From: Zychaea mexicana
Lineage: Eukaryota > Mucoromycota > Mucoromycetes > Mucorales > Lichtheimiaceae
Direction: 5' to 3'
Length of the DNA stretch: 64,000 nucleotides
NCBI RefSeq assembly: GCF_025766255.1
Contig: NW_026516673.1
Span: 62,001 to 126,000 of the forward strand
Below are positions 12,061 to 24,606 of the stretch, one piece after another (within the stretch, counting starts at the first letter, position 1; each line of letters starts with the position of its first letter). The position numbers and the translations under genes are program-made. The notes under the pieces are model-generated. The model did no database searches and had not been told where the DNA came from. It saw only the letters and a list, made by a program, of their open reading frames with translations.

Positions 12061-12578
12061 GTGAAGTCTGGACTGTGAATCTCTTATGATACAGGTAAAA
12101 CTATACAATCATCAAAATACAGCATGTTATATTATAGTAAAAGATATTACACTATCGCTTATACTGACAAGCAAGTGAAGAAGCGTATAGAATTGCTGCT
12201 ACTACTTGACCCCTGATGATATTCAAACGCACTGTATTCAAGATTACGCAGGAATGACAGCGTTGAAAACAGTGGGGATGGTGGTCCGATGCATGCACTT
12301 TTCAAAGCGGGTACTGCGTGAAATAATATGGGCTAGTTCTAGTTAACACTCCTTATTTCCAAAGGGCGGGAGGGTCGACTGTTGGTGGAGCGACGTGTGA
12401 GGGCCTAGTGGCGATACCAAAATGACAGTCTTCAAGCTCTGTAGAAAGACTTGGTCGGCGCGATGGTCGAAATTCTCTCGATAAATCAAGGACGATATAC
12501 CATCATCAGATGTAAGCTTCCTTTTGAGGAGTACTCGCATAAATGCAGAAAAGAAGCTGTCACTTCCACCATCACTAA

Positions 12579-15062
12579 ATGGATGTCAAGTCTTTAAAAG
12601 TACACACGGCCCGCTCCCCTTCCTCCCTTTCTTTTCTTCCACTATCGACTTTAGGCACATCCGCTATGATAAATCGCATCGATAAAATTGGAGCAGGACT
12701 AGGAGGAATCCGTCACTCGTTCAATCAGGACAATACTATTACGACCTCCATTGCCGCTGCAACAACAATAGCACTGTGTAGCAGTGTCTTATACTATCTT
12801 TGCACCACATCGGCTTCTTCCACTCCAGGCTCAGCAGCAGGCAAAGTACACACGAACAAAATCCCTTCTCCGTCAGGCTCCCTCCCGCTTTTTGGTAAAA
12901 GCTGCATAATCTTTTATTCTCAACGATTATAAGAATGCGGTTCACACCGATTCGAATTCTTGACACATTTGCTTATAATATGGAACGACCACATACGTTT
13001 TAGGGCATTATTTCCAAGTTCCTAAAGAGTTGCTTGTGCTTAAATTCAACGAGTGGCATCAGTATTATGGTTTGTAAAACACGTCGAGCTGATTAATTTG
13101 GTGGTCGTTCAAAGGCATTTTGTCGTTTGTTAAAGAGCTCGCTAACGTGTCAAGCGCAATGACGATAATAAATAGGTCCAATCATCCGCATCAACATGGG
13201 TGTCAAACCTTGGGTCATCATTGGTGATCCGTACCTTGCACACGAAATTCTAAAAGTCAACGATGCCGTGACCTCTGGACGTCCATACCATCTCTACTTG
13301 TCCAAATATCATACGATGAATCGAAAGTATGTAAAGCTATTATTGGAAGAATAGACTTGATAAAACATGGGTCCTTTTGTCATTTGATTTAGAGGGATGG
13401 TGTATACGAATGCTGATAAACAATGGAAACGATGTCGAGCAATTGGTAAGCAATTTTTTAAATGTTAATGCGTGGTTGTCATGTATCAACCCAAAAACAT
13501 TGTTGATTAACTGCCAATGATGGCTCTCATGCGCTCGTGTGCTTAATTTAATAACAAACATGAATAGCGCAAACAGTACTTGGACGAAAAGGGGTAGCCC
13601 AGCTGAGCCAGACGATGGAATCCGAAGCTTCTCGAGTGACCAGTCTATTGCTAGAATGCGGAAAAGTTGTTGATGTGTCCAAGTACATGCAACTCTATAC
13701 CCAGAACGTAATGCTACAAGCTCTTTTTGGTATATCCTCAACAGCTATCGATGATTCTTTATTCACGTCCGTAGTCGAGACCGTTGATATTGCTATCAAA
13801 TGGAGTGCACCGGTCGAAGGCATTCGTAGCTTTTTGCCCGGTTTGGCAAAATCACTTGGTCTCTATAAGAACACGGCTATGTCAGACTTTATTGAAAAGA
13901 AACGCAATCCGCTCTATCGACGATTAATCCAACAGAGCCTTGAGAGTGATACTCCTTGTCTTGTCAAGGAACTGTACAGGGTGAAAAAACAAAACGAGTT
14001 TGATGACGATGATATCCTTGTGCTCATAGGTACGGAGAACAGCAATAAAGCGTGCTCTTTGAACGCTATGATACTAACACAACGTCTTGATATCAGTAAA
14101 CATGGTCAATGCCGGAACGGATACTACTGCCATGACACTTTCTTGGGCAATGATTTTACTATGCCACCACAAGGATGTTCAAAAGCGGCTTCATGGCGAG
14201 GTCGACTCGTTTATCTTCAAACACAATCGATTGCCAGTGTATGATGAACGAGAGAATTTTCCATTCTTGATTTCGGTGCAGAAAGAATGCATGCGATTCC
14301 GGGCACCTAATCATTTTGCTCTGCCGCGCGAAACTACGGATGACCGTAATGATTCATTCTCCCTTTTCATCTCTCTAGTCTATCATGTATTTAATCTGTT
14401 CACTGATAGTGGTTTGAACTTATTATTGTATGCTGATATGATATAGTGGAATGTCAAGGCTTCTTTATCCCTAAAGGAACGGTGCTCTTGAGCAACACGT
14501 ACACATTGAACCGTAGTCCTGATTTTTATGACAGACCCGAAAAGTTTATTCCAGAGCGATACCTTGACGACCAAAGACCACTTGTTGTTTCGGCAAATGC
14601 AAATCTTGAGAAGCGTGATCAATATACGTTTGGTTGGGGCAGGTACGACAGAATCAATACATTCAAGTCACTGCTGTTCTACGTATGCTGTTTCTCTAAT
14701 TACATCATCATCACGTCTCTTTCTAAATCAACAATTGTTGACGATATGGATAGACGGTTGTGTCCAGGAGCTCATATGGTAAAAGCATATTTTTTAATAT
14801 GTAGTGATCAGATGTTTGTGATCTGTGATTCGAAAAGAAGGAATTAATCACCCCAATTGATCTATTCTATCGAATGTAGGTCGATGTGGAACTTTTTAAC
14901 TTCTGGGTTCGCATACTAGCAACTACTACTATTGAGCCACCTTTGAATGAAAATGGAGATCCTGTGTATCCAGACTTGAATAGCTATCGTGATATAGGAG
15001 TTGCTATTGCCCCCCTCGATTCACGCATCCGATTTGTTGAGAGACATGACCGACTTATTTAG
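12579..15062 (+). CDS. Cytochrome P450 monooxygenase (nine exons)
   Basis: Exons 12579..12894, 13004..13069, 13176..13326, 13393..13445, 13568..14029, 14097..14345, 14447..14642, 14754..14778 and 14880..15062 join in frame to 566 residues. All introns are GT-AG and 66-122 nt. An N-terminal hydrophobic anchor (about residues 50-72) is followed by a Pro-rich hinge (IPSPSGSLPLFG), typical of microsomal P450s. Landmarks in order: C-helix WKRCR, I-helix oxygen-binding AGTDTT (355-360), K-helix E-x-x-R (ECMR, 413-416), PERY, and the haem-binding FGWGRRLCPG with the axial Cys at about 501. It would hydroxylate a lipid, xenobiotic or secondary metabolite using a P450 reductase. Substrate and CYP family cannot be read from sequence. 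The convergent O-methyltransferase next door is a common partner type but carries no proof of a shared pathway. Confidence 0.9.
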
Positions 15063-15619
15063 TAGTAGTAACATGCGTCAATACTGTCAATAAACTGAAC
15101 AAAAAACTTATGCTCTTCATCGCAACACAAGCATAGTACTGTGAACGCAACGTATATCATACAGCATAGCACTAGAACTTTACCTGTGTCAATGGAGGTA
15201 AGGGTGATAATAGAGAAAGTGGATAAAAGAGACATGGCTTGAACAGTCGTAAACATGCGAGCAGATGATCCGCTGCGTTTGGAATATAAACAAAGCGGAT
15301 AATTATGGCACTGGTTCCAATACTCTGTCGTGTTGCATATACTGCATGCACATAACAATGCATATACTTCCTGCAGCGTGTGTAAGAGTGATAAACTCTA
15401 GATTTGAATTAACCAAATACCCTTGCTATACATGAAAAACGCATACGGACAACAGCAGTGAAGTAGAATACACCGTCGACGCAAAGGTTTAGGTAGGAAA
15501 GGGTATTTATTCACATGTTTGCTACTACTCGGATAAAACTGATACTGTGAGCTTATGGAAAGAAAAGGGGAAAATCCATGCTATTCGCTAATCAATATGT
15601 GCTTGCTTTCCTGTTCTTC
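15063..15619. other. Convergent intergenic spacer between P450 and O-methyltransferase genes
   Basis: The two genes end towards each other here. Only 3' flanks and presumed polyadenylation signals are expected; no frame is supported. Confidence 0.5.
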
Positions 15620-16734
15620 TCACAATTTGTTGTTGTTGGGATGGGATCCTTGACTGTTGTTCTTGGTAATGATAGACATGCCATCAAACAATGGTAGCAT
15701 AACTACCCGGGTTCGGGGATCCTGCGACACATGTTGATTGAACTTTTCCATTTGTTTAGCCACACCCTTGATGTAATCTGAGGCTTGGATCGTGTTACTG
15801 TCGCTAGTATCGTAGCCGGCATGTCGATGGACTTGTCCAAAGAACAGGACTATCATACACATGATAATTGAGGGAAATAAGTAAAACAGGTCGGTCTGCT
15901 AGCCGTTGAGCCGTAGTAGATGTATATGACATGAGTTTTACATATATACACGCTTACCATTATCAGCAATGATAACTCCTCGATCAGACAAAAGGTTATT
16001 ATCCATGATAAAATCATAGTATCCAACGTATCCTGGTTTGTCAGCATCTGTGAAAATAAAAGGAGGGTGCAAGTTAGCGTAATTAGCTTACAATGTTTTG
16101 TATAGCATTAAGCAACACGTACCGATAAAGACAAAGTCGAACTGCCGTTCTGGTTGCTCTTTTGCGAAGGCTGCAAGACTATACGTAATTTCTAAATCAT
16201 TAGGAGCTCATTGTTGTATCACCACTACAGTATCACTGTTTCTCGACTACCAAGGAGTCAAACGACACCACATTATACTGTAATACAATACCTTTCTAAT
16301 CCTGGACCTAATCGAAGGTCCACACAATCATCAAGCCCGAGCTTTTCAATATACTTTCGTGCCACTGCTTGTGCTTTTGGATCGATTTCAAGCGAGACGA
16401 TTTGGCCCCCACATCCATTTCTTTGCTTTTCCTCGGAAAGAGCCAACGCCATGGCGATAGCAGAAGTACCAGTAAAGGTACCAATTTCAAGCACATCTTT
16501 TGCACTAAAAAGCTTGACTAGTTGGTAGAGTAACTTGCGCTGTGTTTCAACGACCATGAAGTGGGGCTTTACAAAATCCTTGACGGTCTCCTCGATCAAC
16601 TCGCTCAAGACGGCTTCCACATGGGGCGGGAACGGGGTGCTTTGGTCATTTGCGTATTTTTCTTCCTTGGAACGCAAACGGTTGTCGATGTTGCATTCCC
16701 AATTTTCAGGTAAAGTAGATGAGTAAAATGGCAT
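15620..16734 (-). CDS. Class I SAM-dependent O-methyltransferase, caffeoyl-CoA/catechol OMT (family 3) type
   Basis: Minus-strand exons 16292..16734, 16123..16178, 15958..16047 and 15620..15849 join in frame to 272 residues; introns are 113, 75 and 108 nt, all GT-AG. SAM-binding motif I is VLEIGTFTGTSAIAMAL (from residue 81), followed by the acidic loop IVSLEID. The metal and substrate region FDFVFIDADKPGYVGYYD carries the Asp used for divalent metal in this family, then GVIIADNVLF. Length is close to the family's usual 220-270 residues. It should methylate a hydroxyl of a small aromatic or catechol-like molecule in the cytosol. The exact substrate is unknown. The neighbouring P450 is convergent, not co-transcribed. 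Confidence 0.9.
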
Positions 16735-18553
16735 TCTTTTTTTTGTGCGCTTGACAGGAAAATAAAAAGCAAAAGAGAAAAGGAAACATGCAAAAAGTTA
16801 CATGTTTTTATGCATACAAGCTGCAACATTAGCAGTAGCGTTCTATTCGCCCACAGTTGCATAGTGTAGATAGCTGCAGTGCATATGTCGTCGGATGCCT
16901 CTCTCATACCCCCTTTGCCTTGTTTACATTTTATCACCTTAGACTACGCATACACCACACGTCGCAGAGTTGATAAGCCCTAAGGTAGAGATCCCATAAG
17001 AAAGCTCCAGCTGGTCTTTTGCTTGTACCTGAAGTTCTCATCGTATGATATGCGTTTTGCTTTATCATGGCGGGCAAATAATCCTTTCAGCACTTGTCGA
17101 AACCAGGCTCGTGACCAAATTCTGTTGCTTTCTTGCTATATACCCGCTATTTTTATATCATGTCTGATGATTAATATCCTGAAAAACGTCACGCACACGT
17201 ACGAGAGTAAACATAAAAACACAAACTATAAAATCCCTCTCCCTGTTTGTAGGCTTTCATGACAAATGACTTGATGGTATGTCCGTGCCAAGAACAATCA
17301 AGTCTTCTTTTATCACCCCTTCCTACTGATACAGTATTCTTACAAGACAGAGCCAAGAAATCTAAGCCGTCCTTTTGAATTCCCAGTATAGCCAACAAAA
17401 CAATCACGTAATGACGACGCATCACTGGAGACACCCACGATGTTATAAACAGACAACACAGGAGCTGCATACTGCTCTTCCTTTACCAAAATAGGTTATA
17501 TTCTTGTTGTGCCACCGACTTTAGCTTTTTTTGTTCACGTACTTTCCGACCGGCAATATATTCGCGCCACTAGTGCTTATTCTTTTTTGTCAAACTCTAT
17601 TGGCACTAACCGCAATACGACATACTAGCGATATCCTTTTTTATCTCAACTTCTACAAGCAGATGAACACCACAGGGTTGTGTGCATTAGCCAGCCTTAA
17701 ACGCAACTTCCAGTCGTAAGTGATGGACAGATTTAGAGCTATAACAAACGCACTTGTTCAGTACATATCAGAATTACCTTGCCGGTAATCAGTTCCCAAA
17801 GAAGCACATGGAAGTAGTCAAGCGAAAGTATGCTTATATATATTAGGCAACACACAGTCTATCCGTACATTGTTGACACACCGCACTTCTTAATACCGCG
17901 ATAGTGAATGAACGATGACAGTCTTGATGTATGTACTACGGCGGTTAAAATAATACGCTGCGACGAAGACAGATCAGCGCTCTCGGCGTCATACAAAGTG
18001 GTGCAACAGAGATGATTTGATTCCGAGATCCGTGCAGTTTGATCCGTAAGATGAGCTCTGTGTCACACCACTTTTTTGTGTTTCCTTGTTTCCGTCGATC
18101 TGATAACGATGGAGTAAAATTTTTTTCCTCGCTCACTACTTGCTTAAAATGAACATTGTGATACCAAACACAAGCGATCGTTAACACAAGTATGTAGTCA
18201 TATTTTGGACCTCTATAACTAACTATTCTTGAAGAGAAAACACCATCTACATATATCCGTATCACAGTTGAACTACATAATCTATATTCTGGCATAGCGA
18301 GATATTGTGAGCGCAGTTGTCGGTAAACGACAATACTGCTATCATAGGAACAACTTTGTTTGTATTATAGTACATAAGAGATAGTGGCTTTCTTTAAAGA
18401 GGAATATACAAGTAGCAGGTGGTGTGGTATGGTTAAATACAGCAGTAGGATAGTAGTATCATAGTAGTAGCAAAAGGATAAAATATTTGGGAGAGTAAGA
18501 GTGCTATGGTTGCTGGCAATCATCATCACGGTGGCGAGACCGCGATGATGCGC
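16735..18553. other. Intergenic, no gene supported
   Basis: This holds the O-methyltransferase promoter and about 1.6 kb of AT-rich DNA. Frames up to about 115 codons occur on both strands but show neither domains nor coherent exon structure. Confidence 0.4.
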
Positions 18554-18926
18554 TTAGTAGGATTGAGTATACTTTTGGAATGCACGGGCATTTGCTTGTT
18601 TTTCGTGACGATCCATTGCAAATTCAAGGCCAAACCCGGTGCACCACAGACCAAACGAGATCGAAATGGCAATGTAGAACAAGGTGCCGCTCGTAAGGAT
18701 GGTATTTTCCGAGAACGTTGGAGTGTGGCCATGATGATGCTTTGAGCTGGTAGTTTCACTGTTTCCGCCATGTTGTGCTTCAGCCATATTCACCTATGCA
18801 ACACAAGCAGCAGATAGTGAGAAGATGAAAGCGAACTGATTCCTGAGACGGGATGGGATTACTTACTGCCAATGTCATCAAAAAGAACACAACATAGGTG
18901 ATGTGGGTGTTGTAGCGGCGCATCAT
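18554..18926 (-). CDS. Small His-rich membrane or secreted protein, two exons
   Basis: Exon 18867..18926 and exon 18554..18793 on the minus strand join through a 73-nt GT-AG intron to give 99 residues. The N-terminus (RYNTHITYVVFFLMTLAVNM) is hydrophobic after two basic residues, as in a signal peptide or anchor. It is followed by a Gly/Ser/His linker containing KHHHGH. A second hydrophobic stretch, LFYIAISISFGLWCTGFGLE, could be a transmembrane helix, and the tail is polar. The phase-0 splice and preserved protein-like character support a real gene. I do not recognise the family; metal handling is only a guess from the His cluster. Confidence 0.55.
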
Positions 18927-19308
18927 GATAGTGGATGTATGTCAATTGAATGTGTGTGTGTGTGTTATGCGCTTGAGGCTGTTGACGGCTGTAGCCGGGA
19001 ATATTTATACCAAAACACAAGTTACACAAAGAAAAATAATTTGCCTTTTGTCGAAATATTATCAGATTACAGGAAAAAAAAAGATGGGTGGGACAGACAC
19101 AGACCGGTGAAAATTTGTACCGAACCGATCCTGGATCCCTTTTTCATTTTTTATTTATAAAAGAGAGCACAAACCAAAAAGAAGGAAGAGGTAACGTATT
19201 TATAAGAGCTGAAAGAGAAGAGAAAAAGAGAAAGAAAAGGGATAATGGAATAGATAAGGAAGCTTTTTTTTTGTGGAGAATTCTGCTGCAAGCTTGTTTT
19301 TGTTGCGT
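18927..19308. other. Short intergenic spacer
   Basis: 5' flank of the small His-rich gene and 3' flank of SSD1. It contains a (GT)n run near 18951-18964 and an A/G-rich tract at 19180-19270. No gene is seen. Confidence 0.5.
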
Positions 19309-22300
19309 TTATACAAAAGGATTCGCGGCCAAGACGCGTATCAACGGCGGACTTCTGTCAGGGTCGCTGGTGATAACGACGCGGATGTAGTCGAAGGGCC
19401 GGATAACCTGCCGTGACTCATTAGGAATGGTGCATTCCTGCTGACTTGTCCATGGGTTTTCGCCTTGGACGACACGCAGCGACATTGACCGGGGTCGTTT
19501 CTTGGTGCTGTTGTTGCTGCTGGGGTTACTATCATGCTCCTTCTCCTTCTCCTCCTGCTGCTGCTGCTGCTGCTGTTGTTGTTGTTGTTGTTGACTGCCA
19601 CTACCACCACTGTTGCTCCCATTATGCTCAGTTGCCGAGGGAGGGGCTGACTTGATAGAAAGTTGATGCACAGCTTCTGACATGGCGTTGTCGACTGTGG
19701 AAGGCGGTGCAGAGGTGGTGGCTGTAGGCGATGAGGGTGTACCATTTTCACCGGATCCAGCATTAGCATGAGCAGTGGTAATTGTAGTAGTAGTAGTAGT
19801 AGTAGTAGTAGCAACAGCCGTTGACTCTCCGTGACTGGTCGTGGTAATATCATCGTCATCCTCTTCAGCATCCGCATGCTCAACAATAGCATCAGCTGTG
19901 GGCACGCCGCGACGCCAGAACAGATGCAACACACCATCCGCAGGGCTGTATTGAAACGTTTCCAAAGGCAAGTTGATGACATGGATACGACGTTCCAGGA
20001 TCAAGCCCGGCACGATCACATCGAACGCTTGTTCTTGCACACCGACAACGATCGCTTCATGGGTTGTGGCAGTTTGGCGCGACATGGACAGGTAGCGCGA
20101 CATGAACAAGTGTTGCGATTGTTCGCATGCGTACTCACCCGCTTGGCCCTTGACATTGCAGTGACGAGCAATCTTCTGGATCACCTCACATTCCAAGTAG
20201 AATCGTTTTTCTATTTGTTTGTTTATCAAGTTAGTAGACTGTCTTTTTTTATAGTATTGAACAGACACCCAACTTACCTCCTGCAAGTGCAGCGTCGAGT
20301 TGACGATGGACAATCAAGTCGGCATAGCGGCGCGACGGCGATGTGAATTGGGTGTACAAGGGCGTGTTCAAGGCATAGTGATGGTACCGATTGATATCGA
20401 ATTTGCCGGTACAGAAGAACTTGGATGAATGCATGGTCTTGAGCGCCAGTGTCGTGATGACGGTCTTGGCCGCTTCGTTTTCAATGGCATCCACTGTCTG
20501 CTGCAAGGAGCTGGCCGTAGATGGATCGATCGAATAGCCTAGACCGCGCAGATAGCCAGCCAGTTCACGCAGCTTGCGGTCATTGGGCATCGACTGACAC
20601 TGCAGCAGAGCGTGGTCGGGAAAGTGGCTCGATATCTTTTGTGCGACGCTGGTGTTGACGAGGATCTTGAGCTCATCCATAATGTCATCCGCTGGCAGGC
20701 GCTGCTTGAGTGAGATTCCCGTAGGATTGCCTTGCCCGTCAATGCTGACATCGAGTGCAGACTCGCTCAAGAACAATGCGCCGCTGCGACGGCGGGCCTG
20801 CTTCATGTTTTGTGCCAGCGAGTAGAGGTTGTTGACGTCGTCTTCCCATTCGGGCTTTTCATGGTCCTCGATTGTGATATGTTCAGGAACGCCGACACCG
20901 TCCAGAATATCTTGCAGCTGATTGACTGTCAAGGTGCCGTGAGATCTAAAGATCGTCAAGAGAGTAAGCATCAACACATCGTTGGGATAGAAAGGGATTG
21001 CTCAGAGTTGAGTGGGCGCTTACCTGATGATAGTCCTGCCATACCAAATGTCGTGAACTTTGCCAGTCTGATCTACCTTGCCCACGACCGAGAAAGCCAA
21101 ACGGTCTTGGCCGGGCACCAAGTTGGTGCACTCTTGCAACAGTTGCTCAGGCCATAGTGGAGCCGACTCGTACAAATAGACGCTTGTGGCACGCGCTTTG
21201 GCCTCCTTGTCCAACGGCGAATGTGGCTTGACAAAGGCTGACACGTCAGCAACATGAAACCCAACCTCAAACACGCCGTCGGATTTGCGCTGGATCGAGA
21301 GCGCACTGTCTAGAACGCCATCGCCCGATGTGTCGATGGTAAAGCTTCGGATGGTGCTCCAGTCCAAGCGCGAGCTGCGTGCTTCTTCAGGAACCATCCA
21401 TGGGATAGGTGGCAAGGTGCGCATGATAGTGTCGGAGAACGGATCAATGGCAAAATTGTTGTCGGCCAAGATGGCACGGAACTGGATGGACAAATCATCC
21501 ACATGGCCGAGCTCATTTTCCAAGACACCGAATGGATGCAGCGACGTGATGGGCCAGCGTTTGATTGATCCCTGTTGTAGGCATGCCGTTGTATTCTTAA
21601 GTTAGCTTTGTTGTTGTTGTTTATAAGAGTTTTCAGGGGCTCATCAACAAGCCCAGTAGAGTGAGCCAAAAGGAGTAACGGGAAGGAGAAGAAGGAGAAA
21701 GAAAAACCCAAACTTTACCAAAAATAGCCTATTTTCAAACTGCTGACTGGACTCAATGAAGCCTGGAGGCGCTTGCTCCACAGGGATTGCAATCAACGGA
21801 ACGCGTTTGTCGGTCGGCTTGAACCACACGATTCTGGGCGTACCGGAACAAGTGCTGACCGTGGCCGTCGAAGTAGGAACATCGTCGTCGTCATCATGCT
21901 GGGACATGGGCGTGCCGTCCTTTCTCATTGTGATGATTGTGCTTGCACGACGATTGCTTGGACGGGTCAAGCCCAGCGTACCAGAAAACGCTTGGTTCTG
22001 TGCACGCTCCAGGATGGCCACCACGACGCCACAATACTTTGGCTTGACCTTGTCAACATCCTCTTCGCCACCAAACATGATCTCCTTTTCGTCTTCCTCG
22101 TCCGGCTTGCGAACGATGGGTTGGCCGTTGTTGCGGATGACCTTGGCTTGCTCTTTCTCCTGCTTCTCGCGGATGACCTTGTCCACATCCACGAGCTTCA
22201 CCGCCACGACGTCGCCCTCCAGGGCCCTGTTGCGGTCTCGGGAGCCGCAAATGTAAATGTCGGCGTTGAACTCTTCGCAGAACACATAAGCGTCGGATCG

Positions 22301-22993
22301 GTTGCGTTTGTTGACACGCAGGATGCCGCTCACGAGTTGGTGTTCTTTCAGCAGTGGCACGAGTGCCGAAAAGGGTAAATGGGCGACAAACAGTGGGCGA
22401 CGTTGTTGCTGGTTCTGCTGCTGCGCAGATGTGCTGGTGCTCACAGTGTCTTCGCGAGGAAAGCTAAAGCGGGTCGGTGTGAAGGGGACCCAGTTGTAGG
22501 ATGAGCGGTTCGATGGTGCTGTGGGACTGCGAGCCGAGCTTGAGAGGAGCGACGAAGTGGCTTTTTACAGTGAGAGCAATGCAGGTTAGTGATGTGTTGT
22601 CCCCCCCCTCTTCAGAATGTATTCAACACAAATACAAACAAAAACAATCGACTCACATGCTCTCCAGTCGGCCCCATAGTTGCGCGAGGACCGTCTGTTG
22701 CTTCTTGATGTATCAAGTGTCAAGCCTGCAGGCTTATTACCACCACCACCACCACTGCCTGTAGCCGTGCCACTCTGTCTCCTATAGTCCACGTCATAGT
22801 TGGCACCGGAAGGGCCGCCGCCAGCAACATAAGCTGCAGCAGAGGTGGCATCATCATAACGTGGAGGTGGCCATTGCAGCGATGTGCGTTTGTTGTAATT
22901 GTTCAATGATCGCCGTTGCTGGAAATCGTATTGGTCAGGATCACGATAGTAGCCGCGTGCGTTGGGTTCTGACAGTCGGCGGTTATGCTTTTC

Positions 22994-23024
<31 letters not shown>

Positions 23025-23704
23025 TGCTGCTGTTGCTGTTGTGGGTCAAACTTGTTGACAGGCGGCAAGTTTTTTTGCCGTTGCAAAAACTGATCTGGCT
23101 GCTGCTGACGCAAGCCATACAGCTCTTCACTACTGTAGCCTCCTGTGCGTGAAGATCTGCGATGGTCGGCATTATTACCGTAGCCATCGGATGCTGCTGC
23201 TCCCAACCCAAGGGGTTGTTGCGACGAATGGCGTCGGGATTGCTGAGAAAGTCGGTGGGGATGTGCCGTTACAGCATGATGATGATGTTGTTGTTGATGA
23301 TGGTGATGATGTGCAGCAACAGAAGCATTATTGCCATAAGCACCTATTAATTTAGCTTCTGCTTCAGCCAAAGCATCCGCTCTTGACAATCCGTATCCAC
23401 TTTCGTCATCGTCATCGTCGTCGTCTGCTAGCACTGACTGATGCCGTGACGAGGGCACATTGCCCATGGGAAAGTTGTTGAATATGGCAGATGAACGATG
23501 CTTACGCTGCAACGAGGAAGAGTCCGTCAGCCGCTGTTTGCTGTTATTGTTTGAGGAATACGACAAGGAATTGCTGTTGTGGTTGTTGCTGCCAACGTCA
23601 GATTCTTCATTGACCGTATGCAAAGCACTTCGATGCTGATGGAGCTTGCTGCTGGTGAAACTGGCGGATTTGCTTCGAGGATGGATAGCGTCTTCATCCG
23701 TCAT
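19309..23704 (-). CDS. SSD1: Ssd1/Sts5-type RNA-binding protein with a catalytically dead RNB domain (five exons)
   Basis: Minus-strand exons 22657..23704, 21719..22560, 21024..21571, 20278..20945 and 19309..20210 join in frame to 1335 residues, close to yeast Ssd1 (about 1250). The first 350 residues are low-complexity with His runs and a long polyGln. Cold-shock-like OB sequence follows (FVAHLPFSALVPLLKEHQLV, then GILRVNKRNRSDAYVF), then an RNB domain from about residue 650. The RNase II motif T-I-D-P...D-x-D-D-A is here FTIDTSGDGVLDSAL, so two of the four catalytic Asp residues are lost, as is known for the Ssd1 lineage. Family members bind cell-wall mRNAs and are controlled by Ndr/Cbk1 kinases; RSLN and KRTSLQ in the N-terminus are candidate sites. 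A C-terminal insert is rich in Thr, Ser and Gln. The true start could lie in an unseen upstream exon. Confidence 0.92.
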
Positions 23705-24240
23705 GGAGCCATCGTTGGCGCCACCACCACCACAAAGTGCTGCAGATAGCTCGAGTGTCGAAGAGTGCCGTTTCTCGGCAGACCAGTTCTTTTAAAACAG
23801 CAAAAGGTTTTTTTTTGGCGCTTTAATCATAAAAGGAGTCATCGTTTGATAGAAAAAGAGGAGGACCCGCCGGGAGTGGGAGTGGGGGTGGGGGGCTGGA
23901 GGGATCACAGCACACCAAAAAAAAAGAAGGGGAGAGGAGAAGAGAGGAGGGCGCGCGTCTTCTGGACATTACTACTATTAATATTACCTTGGCTTCCGGA
24001 GGGTCAAAGAGGCCACGGGTGGATTCGGGCGCTGTTTGACCATCCAAGTCGAATATTTCCATCATCCAGAGGGATGTGTTGAGAAAAAAGAGAGTGTATG
24101 AGAGAGAGACAGAAAGTAAAGAAGGTAAGAGTGCTGAACCACGAACGAACGGAAAGGGAGGCAGTTATCGCAAAAGGAAAAACGTGGTAAACGCAAGAGG
24201 GGAGGGAAGAAAAGAAGAAAAGAGAGAAAGAGAAAGAGAA

Positions 24241-24280
<40 letters not shown>

Positions 24281-24593
24281 GGCGACGAAGCAAGCAAAAG
24301 TAGAGGCAAGGTGACTGGGTTGCGATACGTAGCGAACGACGGACGATGATGGGTGCTTTCAGGGGGTGATGATGCTGATGTATCAGTGGGTTGAGTGAAG
24401 TGGAGTAGTAAGTATTGAGCCCAGGACAAGCAGAGGGTCAACCCATGAGGGAGGACTCGACGCCTCCTTTCTCCTTTATTTCCTTCTGGTTGTTCCGTAA
24501 TAAACCTGCCTTGAATGTTATTTTCAATGCCTGCTCAGTGTGTGTGTGTCTCTCTCTCGCTTGTTCCTTTGCTGCCGTTCGAACATGCCACTC
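23705..24593 (-). promoter_or_regulatory. Upstream region of SSD1, with polypyrimidine tract and a young insertion at its far end
   Basis: No gene is seen. The coding strand carries a long CT-rich tract (see 24220-24280), and the region is cut at 24607 by a retrotransposon. Polypyrimidine tracts upstream of fungal genes often mark promoters; that role is inferred here. Confidence 0.4.
24220..24280. repeat. GA/AG microsatellite (CT-rich on the SSD1 coding strand)
   Basis: Nearly pure GA and GAAA repeats, about 520-575 bp upstream of the SSD1 start codon. A similar tract lies upstream of the chitin deacetylase gene. Confidence 0.9.
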
Positions 24594-24606
24594 GAACATG
24601 CAACAG
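24594..24606. repeat. Target-site duplication, left copy (13 bp)
   Basis: GAACATGCAACAG here is repeated exactly at 30328-30340, flanking the non-LTR retrotransposon. The bases before the two copies differ (C versus T), so the duplication is 13 bp. Confidence 0.9.

Larger units (their letters stand above)
9687..12381. mobile_element. Decayed Pogo/Tigger-like DNA transposon, probable extent
   Basis: A Pogo/Tigger-type transposase relic lies inside (minus strand, 10085-11575). At the left edge TA is followed by CAGTCGATCCCCC at 9687. At the right edge the minus strand begins CAGTCGACCCTCCC from 12381, an imperfect inverted match. CAGTCGA-type termini next to a TA target are usual for Pogo/Fot1/Tigger elements. 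The right-hand TA has become TT. The termini are diverged, so the boundaries are inference. A second, Tc1-like relic lies within the same span on the opposite strand, so the locus may be nested. Confidence 0.45.

Noticed and set aside
12579..16734. P450 plus O-methyltransferase as a secondary-metabolite cluster
   Set aside because: Only two genes, convergent, with no backbone synthase, transporter or regulator near them.
19550..19600. CTG/TTG triplet arrays as a possible CRISPR or satellite
   Set aside because: They are homopeptide-coding repeats inside SSD1 without spacers.
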